Assembly (NCBI GenBank): GCA_963735955.1
Contig: CAVTND010000010.1
Coordinates: 124,001 to 188,000 of the forward strand
Length of the DNA stretch: 64,000 nt
Direction of reading: 5' to 3'
Source: CAVTND01 sp963735955
GTDB lineage: Bacteria; Pseudomonadota; Gammaproteobacteria; Burkholderiales; Burkholderiaceae_F
Positions within the stretch are counted from its first letter, which is position 1, and each line of letters opens with the position of its first letter. The notes beneath the pieces were generated by a model that ran no database searches, was not told the DNA's origin, and was given only the letters and a program-made list of their open reading frames with translations. Below, one piece after another: positions 22,303 through 31,075 of this stretch. The position numbers were made by a program, and so were the translations under genes.

Positions 22303-23077
22303 ATGAGAACGAATCTGAAGGAAAAAGTGGCGCTGGTCACGGGGGCCAGCAGCGGTCTCGGCGCACGTTTCGCACGGGTGCTGGCGGCCAATGGCGCGCT
22401 CACGGTACTGGCGGCGCGACGCGTCGAGCGGCTCAAGGATTTGCGCGCCGAGATCGAAGCGGCGGGAGGGGCGGCCCATGTCGTGCAGCTCGACGTGACC
22501 GATCAGGATTCGATCGACGGCGGCGGTCGACCAGGCCGAGCGTGCGGTAGGGCCGATCGACATCCTCGTCAACAACTCGGGCGTTTCGACCACGCAACGG
22601 CTGGTCGACGCCACGGCGACCGACTATGACCATCGTGTTCGACACCAACGTCAAGGGTGCGTTCTTTGTCGCGCAGGCGGTGGCGCGCAGCATGATCGCG
22701 CGCGCCAAGGGGCAGGCGGACTTTCGCGGTCGCATCGTCAACATCGCTTCGGTCGCCGGCCTGCGCGTGCTGCCGCAGATCGGCGTGTACTGCATGAGCA
22801 AGGCGGCCGTGGTGCATATGACGAAGTCGCAGGCGGTCGAGTGGGGCCGCTACGGAATCAACGTCAACGCGATCTGCCCTGGCTATATCCGCACCGAGAT
22901 CAACGATGAGTACTGGGACTACCGAAGGCGGCTCAGAAGCTGATCCAGATGCTGCCGCGCAAGCGGGTGGGCAAGGTCGACGATCTCGATGGCGTCCTGC
23001 TGCTGATGGTGGCCGAGGAATCGCAGTTCATCAACGGCGCGGTGATTGCGGTCGACGACGGCATGAGGGTCACCTGA
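22303..23077 (+). CDS. Short-chain dehydrogenase/reductase (frameshifted)
   Basis: NAD(P)-dependent oxidoreductase with a Rossmann fold; the substrate is not identifiable. Motifs are the cofactor site VTGASSGLGARFARVLAANG, DILVNNSG, the catalytic Ser region IVNIASVAGLRVLPQIG and catalytic Tyr/Lys in YCMSK, then INVNAICPGYIRTEIN. Frame breaks near 22525, 22625 and 22922 are bridged by homology, and the last segment ends GAVIAVDDGMRVT at 23077. Clustering with a thioesterase and a CoA-transferase suggests a role in acyl or short-chain acid metabolism. Confidence 0.85.
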
Positions 23078-23099
23078 TCCGTGGATGCGGCTGGGGCGC

Positions 23100-23499
23100 A
23101 TGGACATGAAGGACTTCAACGATCGAGATGCCGCTGCGTTGGGGCGACATGGATGCCATGTCCCACCTGAACAACGTCATGTACTTCCGCCTGATGGAGG
23201 AAGCGCGGATTCAGTGGTTCTGCCTTTCGGATTGCCGACCATGCCGGTGGGTGAGGCTTGTATCCTTGCGCATGCCGCCTGCGACTTCGTGAAGGCGATG
23301 ACCTATCCGGGGCTGGCGATCGTGCGTCAGACAGTGACCCGGGTTGGACGTTCGAGCGTCGAGAAGTCCATCGTGATCGAGAAGCAAGGATGAGCCGGGC
23401 GTGCTTTACGCGACCGGCCGCACGGTTATCGTCTGGTACGACTACGCCAGCGGCCAGTCCCGGCCGTTGCCGGAGTCGGTGCGCGCTGCCCTCACGTAG
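23100..23499 (+). CDS. 4HBT hot-dog thioesterase (frameshifted)
   Basis: Probable acyl-CoA thioesterase of the 4-hydroxybenzoyl-CoA thioesterase/YbgC group. Segments in different frames join as EMPLRWGDMDAMSHLNNVMY (catalytic-Asp loop WGDMD and HLNN), FRLMEEARIQWF, GLPTMPVGEACILAHAACDF, VKAMTYPGLAIVRQTV and GVLYATGRTVIVWYD. Breaks are near 23125, 23220 and 23390. The expected length of about 133 residues fits the family. It lies just upstream of the CoA-transferase genes. Confidence 0.83.
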
Positions 23500-23502
23500 A
23501 AT
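23497..23502 (+). promoter_or_regulatory. Possible -10 element for scoA
   Basis: TAGAAT sits at the end of the thioesterase gene, 27 bases before the scoA ATG. The same hexamer precedes the tRNA-Leu and dapA. No convincing -35 is visible. Confidence 0.3.
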
Positions 23503-23528
23503 TGCCTGATTCACCCGCGGAGACTTGA

Positions 23529-24241
23529 ATGAACAAGGTGTATCCCTCGGCGAGCGCGGCGCTGGCCGATGTGGTCAAGGACGGACAGATCGTGGCCGTC
23601 GGCGGTTTTGGTCTGTGCGGTATTCCGGAAGCGCTGATCACCGCCCTGCGCGACAGCGGGGTCAAGAAACTGACCTGCGTCAGCAACAATGCCGGCGTCG
23701 ATGGCTTCGGACTGGGGCTGTTGCTGACCACGCGACAGATCAGCAAGATGATCTCGTCCTATGTCGGAGAGAACAAGGAGTTCGAGCGGCAGTACCTGTC
23801 GGGCGAACTCGAGCTCGAGTTCACGCCGCAGGGCACACTGGCGGAACGCATGCGCGCCGGCGGCGCCGGCATCCCGGGTTTCTTCACTCGCACGGGCGTC
23901 GGCACGATCGTCGCCGAAGGCAAGCCGACGCAGGTGTTCGACGGAGTCTGGGGTGGCAAGGACTATGTGATGGAGTCGTCGATCCGCGCCGACCTTTCGC
24001 TGGTCAAGGCATGGAAGGCCGACAGAGCAGGGCAATCTCGTTTATCGCAAGACAGCGCGCAACTTCAATCCGGTGGTCGCGATGTGCGGCAAGATGACCG
24101 TGGCGGAGGTCGAGCAGATCGTCGAGAATGGCACGCTTGATCCGGACAACGTGCACACGCCGGGCATCTTCGTGCAACGGATCGTGCTGAACACGAAGTC
24201 CGGAGCGGCGCATCGAGAATCGCACCGTCCGCACCAAGTAG
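23529..24241 (+). CDS. scoA: 3-oxoacid CoA-transferase subunit A (one frameshift)
   Basis: Alpha subunit of a two-subunit CoA-transferase that moves CoA between succinyl-CoA and acetoacetate, or similar acids. Family motifs are VAVGGFGLCGIPEALITALR, CVSNNAGVDGFGLGLLL, ELEFTPQGTLAERMRAGGAG and GVGTIVAEGK. A break near 24023 is followed by NFNPVVAMCGKMTVAEVEQI and VHTPGIFVQRIV, ending at 24241. Normal length is about 237 residues. scoB follows after 8 bases. Confidence 0.93.
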
Positions 24242-24249
24242 GAGCGAGC

Positions 24250-24903
24250 ATGCCGTGGACTCGAGAGCAGATGGCGGCACGTGCCGCGCAGGAACTGCAG
24301 GACGGCTTCTATGTGAATCTGGGAATCGGCCTGCCGACCCTGGTGGCCAACTACATCCCGGCCGGCATGGATGTGATGCTGCAGTCGGAGAATGGATTGC
24401 TCGGCATCGGACCATTCCCGACTGAGGATGAGGTCGATCCGGATCTGATCAACGCCGGCAAGCAGCTGGTTACTGCGTTGCCGGGCTCGAGTTATTTTTC
24501 GAGCGCTGATTCGTTCGCGATGATCCGCGGCGGCCATATCAACCTCGCAATTCTTGGAGCGATGCAGGTCAGCGGAAAAGGGCGATCTGGCCAACTGGAT
24601 GATTCCGGGCAAGCTGGTCAAGGGCATGGGCGGGGCGATGGACCTGGTCGGTGGGGTGTCGCGCGTCGTCGTGCTGATGGAGCACAGCGCCAAGAATGGC
24701 GAGCACAAGATCCTGCAGAACTGCACGCTGCCGCTGACCGGCAAGGGGGTCGTTAACCGCGTCATCACTGAACTCGGCGTGTTCGATGTGAATTCCGATG
24801 GCCTCAAGGCGATCGAACTGGCGCCGGGCGTCACACTGGAAGAAGTCCGGGTAAAGACGGGCTGCCAGGTCGATTTGTCGCATTCGCGGCCAAGGCCGGA
24901 TGA
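24250..24903 (+). CDS. scoB: 3-oxoacid CoA-transferase subunit B (frameshifted)
   Basis: Beta subunit of the same transferase, carrying the catalytic glutamate in QSENGLLGIGPFP. Other motifs are GFYVNLGIGLPTLVANYIP and GGHINLAILGAMQVS. The frame slips near 24565 to KGDLANWMIPGKLVKGMGGA and GVVNRVITELGVFDV. A second slip near 24870 is implied because the other frame ends RFVAFAAKAG at 24903, overlapping the next ATG as ATGA. Length is about 217 residues. Confidence 0.92.
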
Positions 24904-25874
24904 GCCCGCGCAGCGACGTGTGCGGCATGAGCGCTGGGCACGATCTCCATGGCTTGGGCGCACACGAACATGGCGATAGCAACTACACCCACCAGGCCCG
25001 CGCGGGCGCGACGCGTCCGCTGGCGATCGCGGTCGGACTCACGCTCGGCTACGCGCTGATCGAGTTGCTCGGCGGCCTTTGGTCCGGCTCGCTGGCATTG
25101 ATCGCCGATGCGGGCCACATGGTGACCGACGCCGCGGCGCTTCTGTTCGCGCTGGCCGCCAATCTGATTGCGCGCCGTCCGGTGTCTGACCGGCATTCGT
25201 TCGGACTGGCACGGGTCGAGGTCATTGCCGCCTTCGTCAATGCGCTGGCAATGCTGGCGGTCGTGGTCTGGATCTCCGTCGAGGCGTTCGACCGCATCAA
25301 TGCGCCGATCGCGGTCGGCGGATCTGTGTTCCTGATCGCCATTGTCGGTCTCGGAATCAACCTGCTTGTGGCCTGGGCGCTGTCGCGCGACCGCGAAAAC
25401 CTCAACACGCGTGCCGCACTGGTTCATGTACTTGGTGACTTGCTGGGTTCGGTGGCGGCGATTGTCGCCGGCCTCATCATTCACTTCGGTGGCCCGCTGA
25501 TGGTCGATCCCCTGCTGTCGCTGCTGGTCGGCGGTCTGATTCTGCGTTCGACCTTCGGCGTTCTGCACGAATCCACCGGCGTGCTGCTCGACAGCGTGCC
25601 GGATAGCCTCAGTTACGCTGCGGTCGGCCGTGCGCTGGCTGAGGTGCCTGGGGTCATCTCGGTGCACGACCTGCACGTATGGACAATGGTGCCCGGCAGG
25701 ACGGCCCTGTCCGCGCACGTGCTGGTCGAAAATATCGAGCGCTGGCCGGTCATCCTGCACCAGGCACGCATCGTCCTGAGACGGGATTTCCGGATCGACC
25801 ACATCACGCTGCAGCCTGAGTGGTTGCGCAAGGACGCAGCGCCGGCCGCGATTCTGGTGCGGCGAGCCGAATGA
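24900..25874 (+). CDS. Cation diffusion facilitator family transporter (CzcD/ZitB type)
   Basis: Probable Zn2+/Co2+/Cd2+ efflux antiporter of the inner membrane. The 324-residue frame is intact. The His-rich N-terminus (HDLHGLGAHEHGDSNYTH) precedes the first helix. Metal-site residues are seen in SLALIADAGHMVTDAAALLF (HxxxD) and in ALVHVLGDLLGSVAAI (HxxxD), with the cytoplasmic domain ending in ISVHDLHVWTM and HITLQPEW. The start codon overlaps the scoB stop (ATGA), so it is translationally coupled to a metabolically unrelated operon. Confidence 0.93.
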   Translation: MSPRSDVCGMSAGHDLHGLGAHEHGDSNYTHQARAGATRPLAIAVGLTLGYALIELLGGLWSGSLALIADAGHMVTDAAALLFALAANLIARRPVSDRHSFGLARVEVIAAFVNALAMLAVVVWISVEAFDRINAPIAVGGSVFLIAIVGLGINLLVAWALSRDRENLNTRAALVHVLGDLLGSVAAIVAGLIIHFGGPLMVDPLLSLLVGGLILRSTFGVLHESTGVLLDSVPDSLSYAAVGRALAEVPGVISVHDLHVWTMVPGRTALSAHVLVENIERWPVILHQARIVLRRDFRIDHITLQPEWLRKDAAPAAILVRRAE

Positions 25875-25915
25875 TCGGTCGCAATGACCGGTTGTAGTTC
25901 GAACCCGGCTAGAGC

Positions 25916-25955
25916 TTGACCAGATCTGCCTTCATTGGTACATTCGGCGTACCAA
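25916..25955 (+). promoter_or_regulatory. Promoter and operator of the Xre/RES pair
   Basis: TTGACC (25916-25921), a 17-base spacer and TACATT (25939-25944) form a recognisable sigma-70 promoter. Overlapping its -10 is a perfect inverted repeat, TTGGTAC (25935-25941) and GTACCAA (25949-25955), with a 7-base spacer. Transcription would start near 25951, giving a leader of about 23 bases with the Shine-Dalgarno AAGGA. The placement fits autorepression by the Xre-type antitoxin. Confidence 0.7.
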
Positions 25956-25973
25956 AAAAGGAAAGCAAACGGA

Positions 25974-26378
25974 ATGGCAGTTCCGATTCCCAAAGTCGGC
26001 GAAGTTGATGTCGCGAGCCGCGATGCGCGCGGGCGCCTTGCGAAGATGGTGACGCGACTGCTCGACCACTGGCGGCTCGCGGCGATCGAACAGGCCGCGC
26101 TGCTCGGCCTGTCGACCGCCAGTCGCAGCACACTGGCTCGGTATCGCGAGGGCGAACCGCTCGCTGACAGCCGCGACTTGCTCGACCGGGCCGGTCATCT
26201 GCTCGGAATTCACAAGTCGCTGCGGATCCTCTTCCCCTACGATCGTGACCTTGCCTACGGCTGGATGACGCAATTCAATCAGCGTCTAGGCGCACGACCG
26301 GTCGATCTGATCATCGAGCGCGGCTTTGAGGGACTGCTGGCAGTGCGCCGGTACCTGGACTTTCAGCGCGGTCACTGA
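25974..26378 (+). CDS. Xre/MbcA/ParS-type antitoxin
   Basis: Probable antitoxin for the adjoining RES toxin. The 134-residue product has an Xre-like helical N-terminal part (about residues 20-60, WRLAAIEQAALLGLSTAS) and a C-terminal DUF2384 (MbcA/ParS/Xre toxin-binding) part with DRAGHLLGIHKSLRILFPY and RPVDLIIERGFEGLLAVRRY. ATG 25974 was chosen for its Shine-Dalgarno (AAGGA) and its fit to the promoter; an upstream TTG at 25935 lies inside the operator. The stop TGA overlaps the toxin ATG by one base. Confidence 0.92.
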   Translation: MAVPIPKVGEVDVASRDARGRLAKMVTRLLDHWRLAAIEQAALLGLSTASRSTLARYREGEPLADSRDLLDRAGHLLGIHKSLRILFPYDRDLAYGWMTQFNQRLGARPVDLIIERGFEGLLAVRRYLDFQRGH

Positions 26379-27085
26379 TGCAAACCGGGCTCTACGCGTC
26401 GAATGCCGAGTTCGACGGTGATCTCATCCGCAATATTCCTGGCATACGCAGTTCGCAGGACCTGTTCGATGATCTCGGCTCCGATTCCATGGATCGCGCC
26501 GTTGCGATCGCGGCCGAAGGTCGCGAGCGCATTCCGACCGACACGGCGATCGTCACGCGGCCGTTTGATTACGGAGCCGTCATTTCTCGCAGCTTCGACT
26601 CGGCGCACTGGCAGGCCACCCGTTTCTCGGACGGAACCAGTTACGGCGTCTGGTACGGCTCGCTCGAACTCGCAACCACCGTCGCCGAAACAGCACATCA
26701 CTGGCGCCGCTTCGTGCTCGACAGCTTCAGCACGCTCGACCGCGAAATCCGCACCGACCGGCGCATCTGCGATGTCCGTTGCCGGGCACTGCTGATCGAT
26801 TTGCGCGGCAGGGAACGCGATCATCCTGCGTTGGTGCGCCGTGACAGCTATGAATTCACCCACAAGGTAGGTCGCTTCCTGCATGGGCAGGACGTCAATG
26901 GACTGCTTGTGCATTCGGCTCGCTGGGACGGAGTCAACGCCGCCATGTTCCGGGCGCAACGACTGACCGAGGTGCGCGAGAAATGCTTTCTCACCTACCG
27001 GCTCAATGCGGTGCGTGACACGTTCGTAGCCGAGCGAACGCGAGGGCGCGCCTGGTTGCGCCTGAAGCCGGGTTCGCTCGCCTAG
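26378..27085 (+). CDS. RES domain toxin
   Basis: RES toxins described in the literature degrade NAD+. The 235-residue product shows the family's three conserved polar positions: R in ATRFSDGTSYGVWYGSLE, E in TVAETAHHW and S in LVHSARWDG. An N-terminal extension of about 80 residues precedes the domain. Coupling to the antitoxin by a TGATG overlap fits the standard antitoxin-first order. It is intact, with no frameshift. Confidence 0.93.
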   Translation: MQTGLYASNAEFDGDLIRNIPGIRSSQDLFDDLGSDSMDRAVAIAAEGRERIPTDTAIVTRPFDYGAVISRSFDSAHWQATRFSDGTSYGVWYGSLELATTVAETAHHWRRFVLDSFSTLDREIRTDRRICDVRCRALLIDLRGRERDHPALVRRDSYEFTHKVGRFLHGQDVNGLLVHSARWDGVNAAMFRAQRLTEVREKCFLTYRLNAVRDTFVAERTRGRAWLRLKPGSLA

Positions 27086-27108
27086 GACATGCCGGTCAAG
27101 CGTCCTAG
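27082..27108. terminator. Inverted repeat spanning the ends of two convergent genes
   Basis: CTAGGAC (27082-27088) and GTCCTAG (27102-27108) are perfect arms around a 13-base loop. The TAG stops of the RES toxin (plus) and the DUF1624 gene (minus) both lie inside the arms. There is no T-tract, so a role as a bidirectional terminator is only a guess. Confidence 0.35.
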
Positions 27109-27875
27109 AGCCCCAGCTTGCGTGCCAGCATGAGCCCTCCCAGCAGCAGCGGCTGGTGAACCAGGTAAACGGTCAGTGACCAGACACCGAGCCATACGAG
27201 CAGGCGCGGCGGATCCTCGTTCAGCCGAGCCAGCCGCGGCGGCATCGCCCAGCCCGCGCGTTGCCAGATCGCGCCGAGACCGCAGCCCATCAGCACGACA
27301 CCCAGCCATGGAAATATCGGAACGTAGTCCTCGGTGCGTGGCTTCACTTCGGTGAATCCGAGGACATTGGCAGGAGCCGGGTTGAACCAGGGATCACTGA
27401 GCATGAGTCCTGCTGCGGCTGCTGCCAGACCGAGGGCCAGATTCCAGGGGCCGAGCGTCAGCAGCGGGCGGGCGAGAAGCAGTGCGACGGCGACAAAGTG
27501 CAGCACGCCGAAGTAGATGTAGCGCGGTCCGAAGACCATCCAGCTGCCTATCGAAACCAGCAGTGCGGCACCTGCGATCTGCAACCAGCGACGGAAAAAG
27601 TCACCGCGCGCTGGCCTGAATGAAGACCGCAGCACCAGACCGAGGCCGACCAGTAGCAGAAACTGGGTCACGATCGCAGTTCGCCAGCCGACCCAGGGCT
27701 GATCGATCAACATCCGCAGGCGGAGCCAGCCAAAGTGGTTGAGGTCGTAGATGAAATGAAATGCGATCATCTGTGCCACCGCCAGCCCTCTTAGTGCGTC
27801 GACCAGGGCGAGGCGCGGGAAGGTGGCAGGTTTGGCGAGCATCTTGGAAAGTGTGCGGGGCGTGGTCCCGTGCAT
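27105..27875 (-). CDS. DUF1624 / heparan-alpha-glucosaminide acetyltransferase-like membrane protein
   Basis: Polytopic inner-membrane protein of the family that includes HGSNAT-like acyltransferases; its substrate is unknown. The product (256 residues) begins the domain with RLALVDALRGLAVAQMIAFH (the R-x3-D-x2-RG pattern) and has FIYDLNHFGW, YIYFGVLHFVAVALLLARP, IFPWLGVVLMGCGLG and a C-terminal YLVHQPLL. About 7 helices are apparent. The start could also be ATG 27842 (MLAKPATFPRL). Confidence 0.85.
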   Translation of the reverse strand: MHGTTPRTLSKMLAKPATFPRLALVDALRGLAVAQMIAFHFIYDLNHFGWLRLRMLIDQPWVGWRTAIVTQFLLLVGLGLVLRSSFRPARGDFFRRWLQIAGAALLVSIGSWMVFGPRYIYFGVLHFVAVALLLARPLLTLGPWNLALGLAAAAAGLMLSDPWFNPAPANVLGFTEVKPRTEDYVPIFPWLGVVLMGCGLGAIWQRAGWAMPPRLARLNEDPPRLLVWLGVWSLTVYLVHQPLLLGGLMLARKLGL

Positions 27876-28011
27876 CCTACCGTGCGAGGGTGCGAACTCG
27901 GTGCGCAGTCACGCACTGTTTGCCAGCCTGACTTACCATCGGTGTCGAACGCGAGTTGAGCGGACCCAGCTCAGGCCCTAGATTGAAGTGCGATTCCGCA
28001 AGGAGTACGTG

Positions 28012-28329
28012 ATGGCGTGGCTCATCCTGGTTGTGGCCGGACTCCTGGAGGTTGGCTGGGCCATCGGTCTGAAGTACACCGATGGATTTACGCAGCCGCT
28101 GCCGACCGTGGCAACGGTCGCTGCGATGGTGGCCAGCCTCTGGCTGCTTGGCATCGCAATGCAGAGCCTGCCGGTCGGCACTGCCTACGCCGTGTGGGTC
28201 GGGGTCGGGGCGGTGGGCACGGTCATCCTCGGCATCGTTTTGTTCGACGAGTCGGCCAATGCAGGGCGCTTGCTCAGCGTGGCCTTGATCATCGCCGGCA
28301 TCGTCGGATTGAAACTTGCGACCCCCTGA
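28012..28329 (+). CDS. SMR family transporter (SugE/Gdx type)
   Basis: Small four-helix multidrug-resistance-family transporter; SugE/Gdx members export guanidinium. The 105-residue product starts MAWLILVVAGLLEVGWAIGL, with the family's membrane Glu in LLEVGWAIGLKY, followed by LPVGTAYAVWVGVGAVGTV and LKLATP. ATG 28012 has the Shine-Dalgarno AAGGAG. I looked for guanidine-riboswitch hairpins (ACGR loops) upstream and saw none. Confidence 0.93.
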   Translation: MAWLILVVAGLLEVGWAIGLKYTDGFTQPLPTVATVAAMVASLWLLGIAMQSLPVGTAYAVWVGVGAVGTVILGIVLFDESANAGRLLSVALIIAGIVGLKLATP

Positions 28330-29309
28330 CGCTGGGCCAGCCATTGCACGGCTGGCAGCCGGCTTTCTGTCGTTCGCGCTGGCCGCTTCGGTGGCCGCGA
28401 TCGATCTTCAGGGCCATCGGGGAGCACGCGGCCTGGCGCCTGAAAACACGCTCGCCGGCTTTCGGCTTGCACTCGGCATCGGCGTAACCACGCTCGAGAC
28501 CGATCTGGCGATGACGGAGGACGGCGTTCTGGTGCTGTCGCACGATCCATATCTGAACCCGGCGTTGACGCGCGACGCGACAGGGATACTGGATCGCGGA
28601 GCCCATCGTCGATCCGCACACTCAGTTCTGATCAGTTGGCTGCGCTATGACGTCGGCCGCCTGCGGCCCGACAGCAAGTACGCCCAGCAATGGCCGGCGC
28701 AAGCGGCAGTCGACGGCGAGCGTATGCCCACGCTTGGCGCAACTGTTCAGTCTGGCGCGCGATGCACGCTCGCCGGGCGGCCAACCGGTGCGCTTCAACA
28801 TCGAGACCAAGATCACGCCGAGCTCAGGCACCGAGGTGCCAGATCCAGTTTCCTTCGCTGCCGCGGTCGTCGCTGCGATCAAGGGGGCAAAGATGATCGA
28901 GCGGGTGACGGTGCAGTCTTTCGACTGGCGCACTTTGGTCGAGATAAGCGAAGATTGCACCTGAGATTTCGACGGTCTGCCTGACGATTGCTTCGGAGGG
29001 AATGAACACCGTGCGGTCCGAGGGCGGCGGGCCTTCGCCTTGGCATGCCGGCTTGTCGTTGACCGACGCCGGCGGCTCAGTGCCGCGCCTGGCGCGCAAG
29101 GCAGGATGCTCGGCCTGGTCGCCGTTCTGGCGCAACTTGAAACCTGAGGACGTCACTGAAGCCCATGCGTCCGGCGTACGGGTAGTGCCGTGGACGGTCA
29201 ATGACGAGTCCGAGATGCTTCGGCTTGCAGGCTGGGAGTGGATGGAATCATCACCGACTATCCGGATCGCGCGCGCAAAGTATTGCTCGAGCGAAGGCAT
29301 CGCAATTGA
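28316..29309 (+). CDS. Glycerophosphodiester phosphodiesterase (frameshifted)
   Basis: Hydrolyses glycerophosphodiesters to glycerol-3-phosphate and an alcohol. An N-terminal signal peptide (IARLAAGFLSFALAASVAA) suggests a periplasmic enzyme. The catalytic region LQGHRGARGLAPENTLAGF and ETDLAMTEDGVLVLSHDP are in the first frame. Other frames carry RVTVQSFDWRTLVEI, DAGGSVPRLARKAGCSAWSP, GVRVVPWTVNDESEM and GIITDYPDRARKVL. Breaks are near 28615, 28735, 28945 and 29235. Start TTG 28316 overlaps the SMR gene and is uncertain. Confidence 0.85.
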
Positions 29310-29340
29310 CTGAACTGCAGTACGGCGCAATCGGCCTCTG

Positions 29341-29346
29341 TATACT
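29341..29346 (+). promoter_or_regulatory. Probable -10 element upstream of pyrG
   Basis: TATACT lies 55 bases before the pyrG ATG, at the end of the preceding gene. No good -35 is visible at 16-18 bases. This is the most likely start of the pyrG-kdsA-DUF1330-eno-ftsB operon. Confidence 0.35.
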
Positions 29347-29401
29347 GCCGCTTTACCGGTAACGCCTGTTCCCTCACCTGGTTGAGGCAGTGCGAGCAAC
29401 G

Positions 29402-31075
29402 ATGACGAAATACGTGTTCGTTACCGGTGGCGTGGTGTCCTCCCTCGGCAAGGGCATCGCCGCCGCCTCCCTCGCAGCGATCCTCGAATCGCGCGGCCTC
29501 AAAGTCACCCTAATCAAGCTAGATCCGTACATCAACGTCGATCCCGGCACGATGTCGCCGTTCCAGCACGGTGAAGTGTTCGTGACCGAGGATGGGGCCG
29601 AGACGGATCTCGATCTCGGCCACTATGAGCGCTTCATTTCCGCTCGGATGCGGAAGGTGAACAACTTCACGACCGGTCAGATCTACGAGTCGGTCATCAA
29701 GAAGGAGCGGCGCGGCGAGTATCTCGGCAAGACGGTGCAGGTCATTCCTCACATTACCAACGAGATCCAGGACTTCATCGAGCGCGGCGCGACCGCAGCC
29801 TGGGACGGCAAGACCGACATCGCGATTGTCGAAATCGGTGGCACGGTCGGCGACATCGAATCGCTGCCGTTCATCGAGGCAGCGCGCCAGATGAGCCTGC
29901 GGCTGGGTCGCAATGGCGCCTGTTTCGTGCACCTGACCCTGGTGCCCTTCATTCCTTCCGCAGGCGAATTAAAGACCAAACCGACCCAACACAGCGTGCA
30001 GAAACTGCGCGAGATCGGCATTTCGCCCGATGTGCTGCTTTGCCGGGCCGACCGCCCGATTCCCGAGGACGAGCGCGCCAAGATCTCGCTGTTCACCAAT
30101 GTGCCGCTTGACGCCGTGATCTCGGCCTGGGATCGGGACTCGATCTACAAGATCCCGTCGATGTTGCACAAGCAGGGGCTCGACGAGATCGTCTGCTTCA
30201 AGCTCGGGGTGGTGGCGAGGCCGGCCGATCTGACCGCCTGGGACAAGCTGGTCGATTCGCTCGAGCATCCCCAGCATGAGGTTCGGATCGGCATGGTCGG
30301 CAAGTATGTTGACCTGTCGGACTCGTACAAGTCGCTGAACGAAGCCCTGATGCACGCCGGCATCCATACGCGCACGCGAGTGAAGATCGAGTATCTCGAT
30401 TCCGAGCAGATCGAGCGCGACGGCGCGGCCGTGCTGGAAGGACTTGACGCGATCCTGGTGCCGGGCGGATTCGGCAAGCGCGGCACCGAAGGCAAGATCA
30501 AGGCGATCCGGCATGCACGTGAAAACGACATGCCTTACCTCGGCATCTGCCTTGGAATGCAGCTGGCGACGATCGAGTTTGCGCGGCACGTGTGCGGCCT
30601 GGAGGGTGCCAATTCGACCGAGTTCGAGCCCGACACGCCTCATCCGGTGGTGGCGCTGATCACCGAATGGATGGATCGGACCGGCCAGATCGAGCGGCGC
30701 TCGGACAAGTCCGACCTTGGCGGAACGATGCGGCTTGGCGCTCAGCGCTGTCCGGTGGAGCGCAACACACTGGCTGCGCGCATCTATGGCACCGAAGTCA
30801 ACGAACGCCATCGCCACCGCTACGAAGTGAACAATGTCTACGTACCTCAGCTTGAGGCGCGCGGCTACAAGGTCTCGGCGCGCACTCCGAGCGAGAACCT
30901 GCCGGAGATCATGGAATTGCCCGCGCATCCGTTTTTCATCGGCGTGCAGTTCCACCCCGAGTTCACCTCGACACCGCGCGGCGGGCACCCGCTGTTCAAG
31001 GCATTCATCGAGGCGGCGCTGGTCCACAAGCAGACAAAACTGGCCGGACCGGCGCTGGCCAAGGCGGCGGCGTGA
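29402..31075 (+). CDS. pyrG: CTP synthase
   Basis: Makes CTP from UTP, ATP and glutamine. The N-terminal synthetase domain begins MTKYVFVTGGVVSSLGKGIA (ATP site) and has KLDPYINVDPGTMSPFQHGE. The C-terminal glutaminase domain has LVPGGFGKRGTEGKI, the catalytic Cys in YLGICLGMQLATIEFAR and the catalytic His/Glu in GVQFHPEFTS. The frame is intact (557 residues from ATG 29402). It overlaps kdsA by 4 bases. Confidence 0.98.
   Translation: MTKYVFVTGGVVSSLGKGIAAASLAAILESRGLKVTLIKLDPYINVDPGTMSPFQHGEVFVTEDGAETDLDLGHYERFISARMRKVNNFTTGQIYESVIKKERRGEYLGKTVQVIPHITNEIQDFIERGATAAWDGKTDIAIVEIGGTVGDIESLPFIEAARQMSLRLGRNGACFVHLTLVPFIPSAGELKTKPTQHSVQKLREIGISPDVLLCRADRPIPEDERAKISLFTNVPLDAVISAWDRDSIYKIPSMLHKQGLDEIVCFKLGVVARPADLTAWDKLVDSLEHPQHEVRIGMVGKYVDLSDSYKSLNEALMHAGIHTRTRVKIEYLDSEQIERDGAAVLEGLDAILVPGGFGKRGTEGKIKAIRHARENDMPYLGICLGMQLATIEFARHVCGLEGANSTEFEPDTPHPVVALITEWMDRTGQIERRSDKSDLGGTMRLGAQRCPVERNTLAARIYGTEVNERHRHRYEVNNVYVPQLEARGYKVSARTPSENLPEIMELPAHPFFIGVQFHPEFTSTPRGGHPLFKAFIEAALVHKQTKLAGPALAKAAA

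Noticed and set aside
27876..28011. Guanidine riboswitch before the SMR transporter gene
   Set aside because: SugE/Gdx genes often have one, but I could not find paired hairpins with ACGR loops or another known guanidine motif in the 136 bases.
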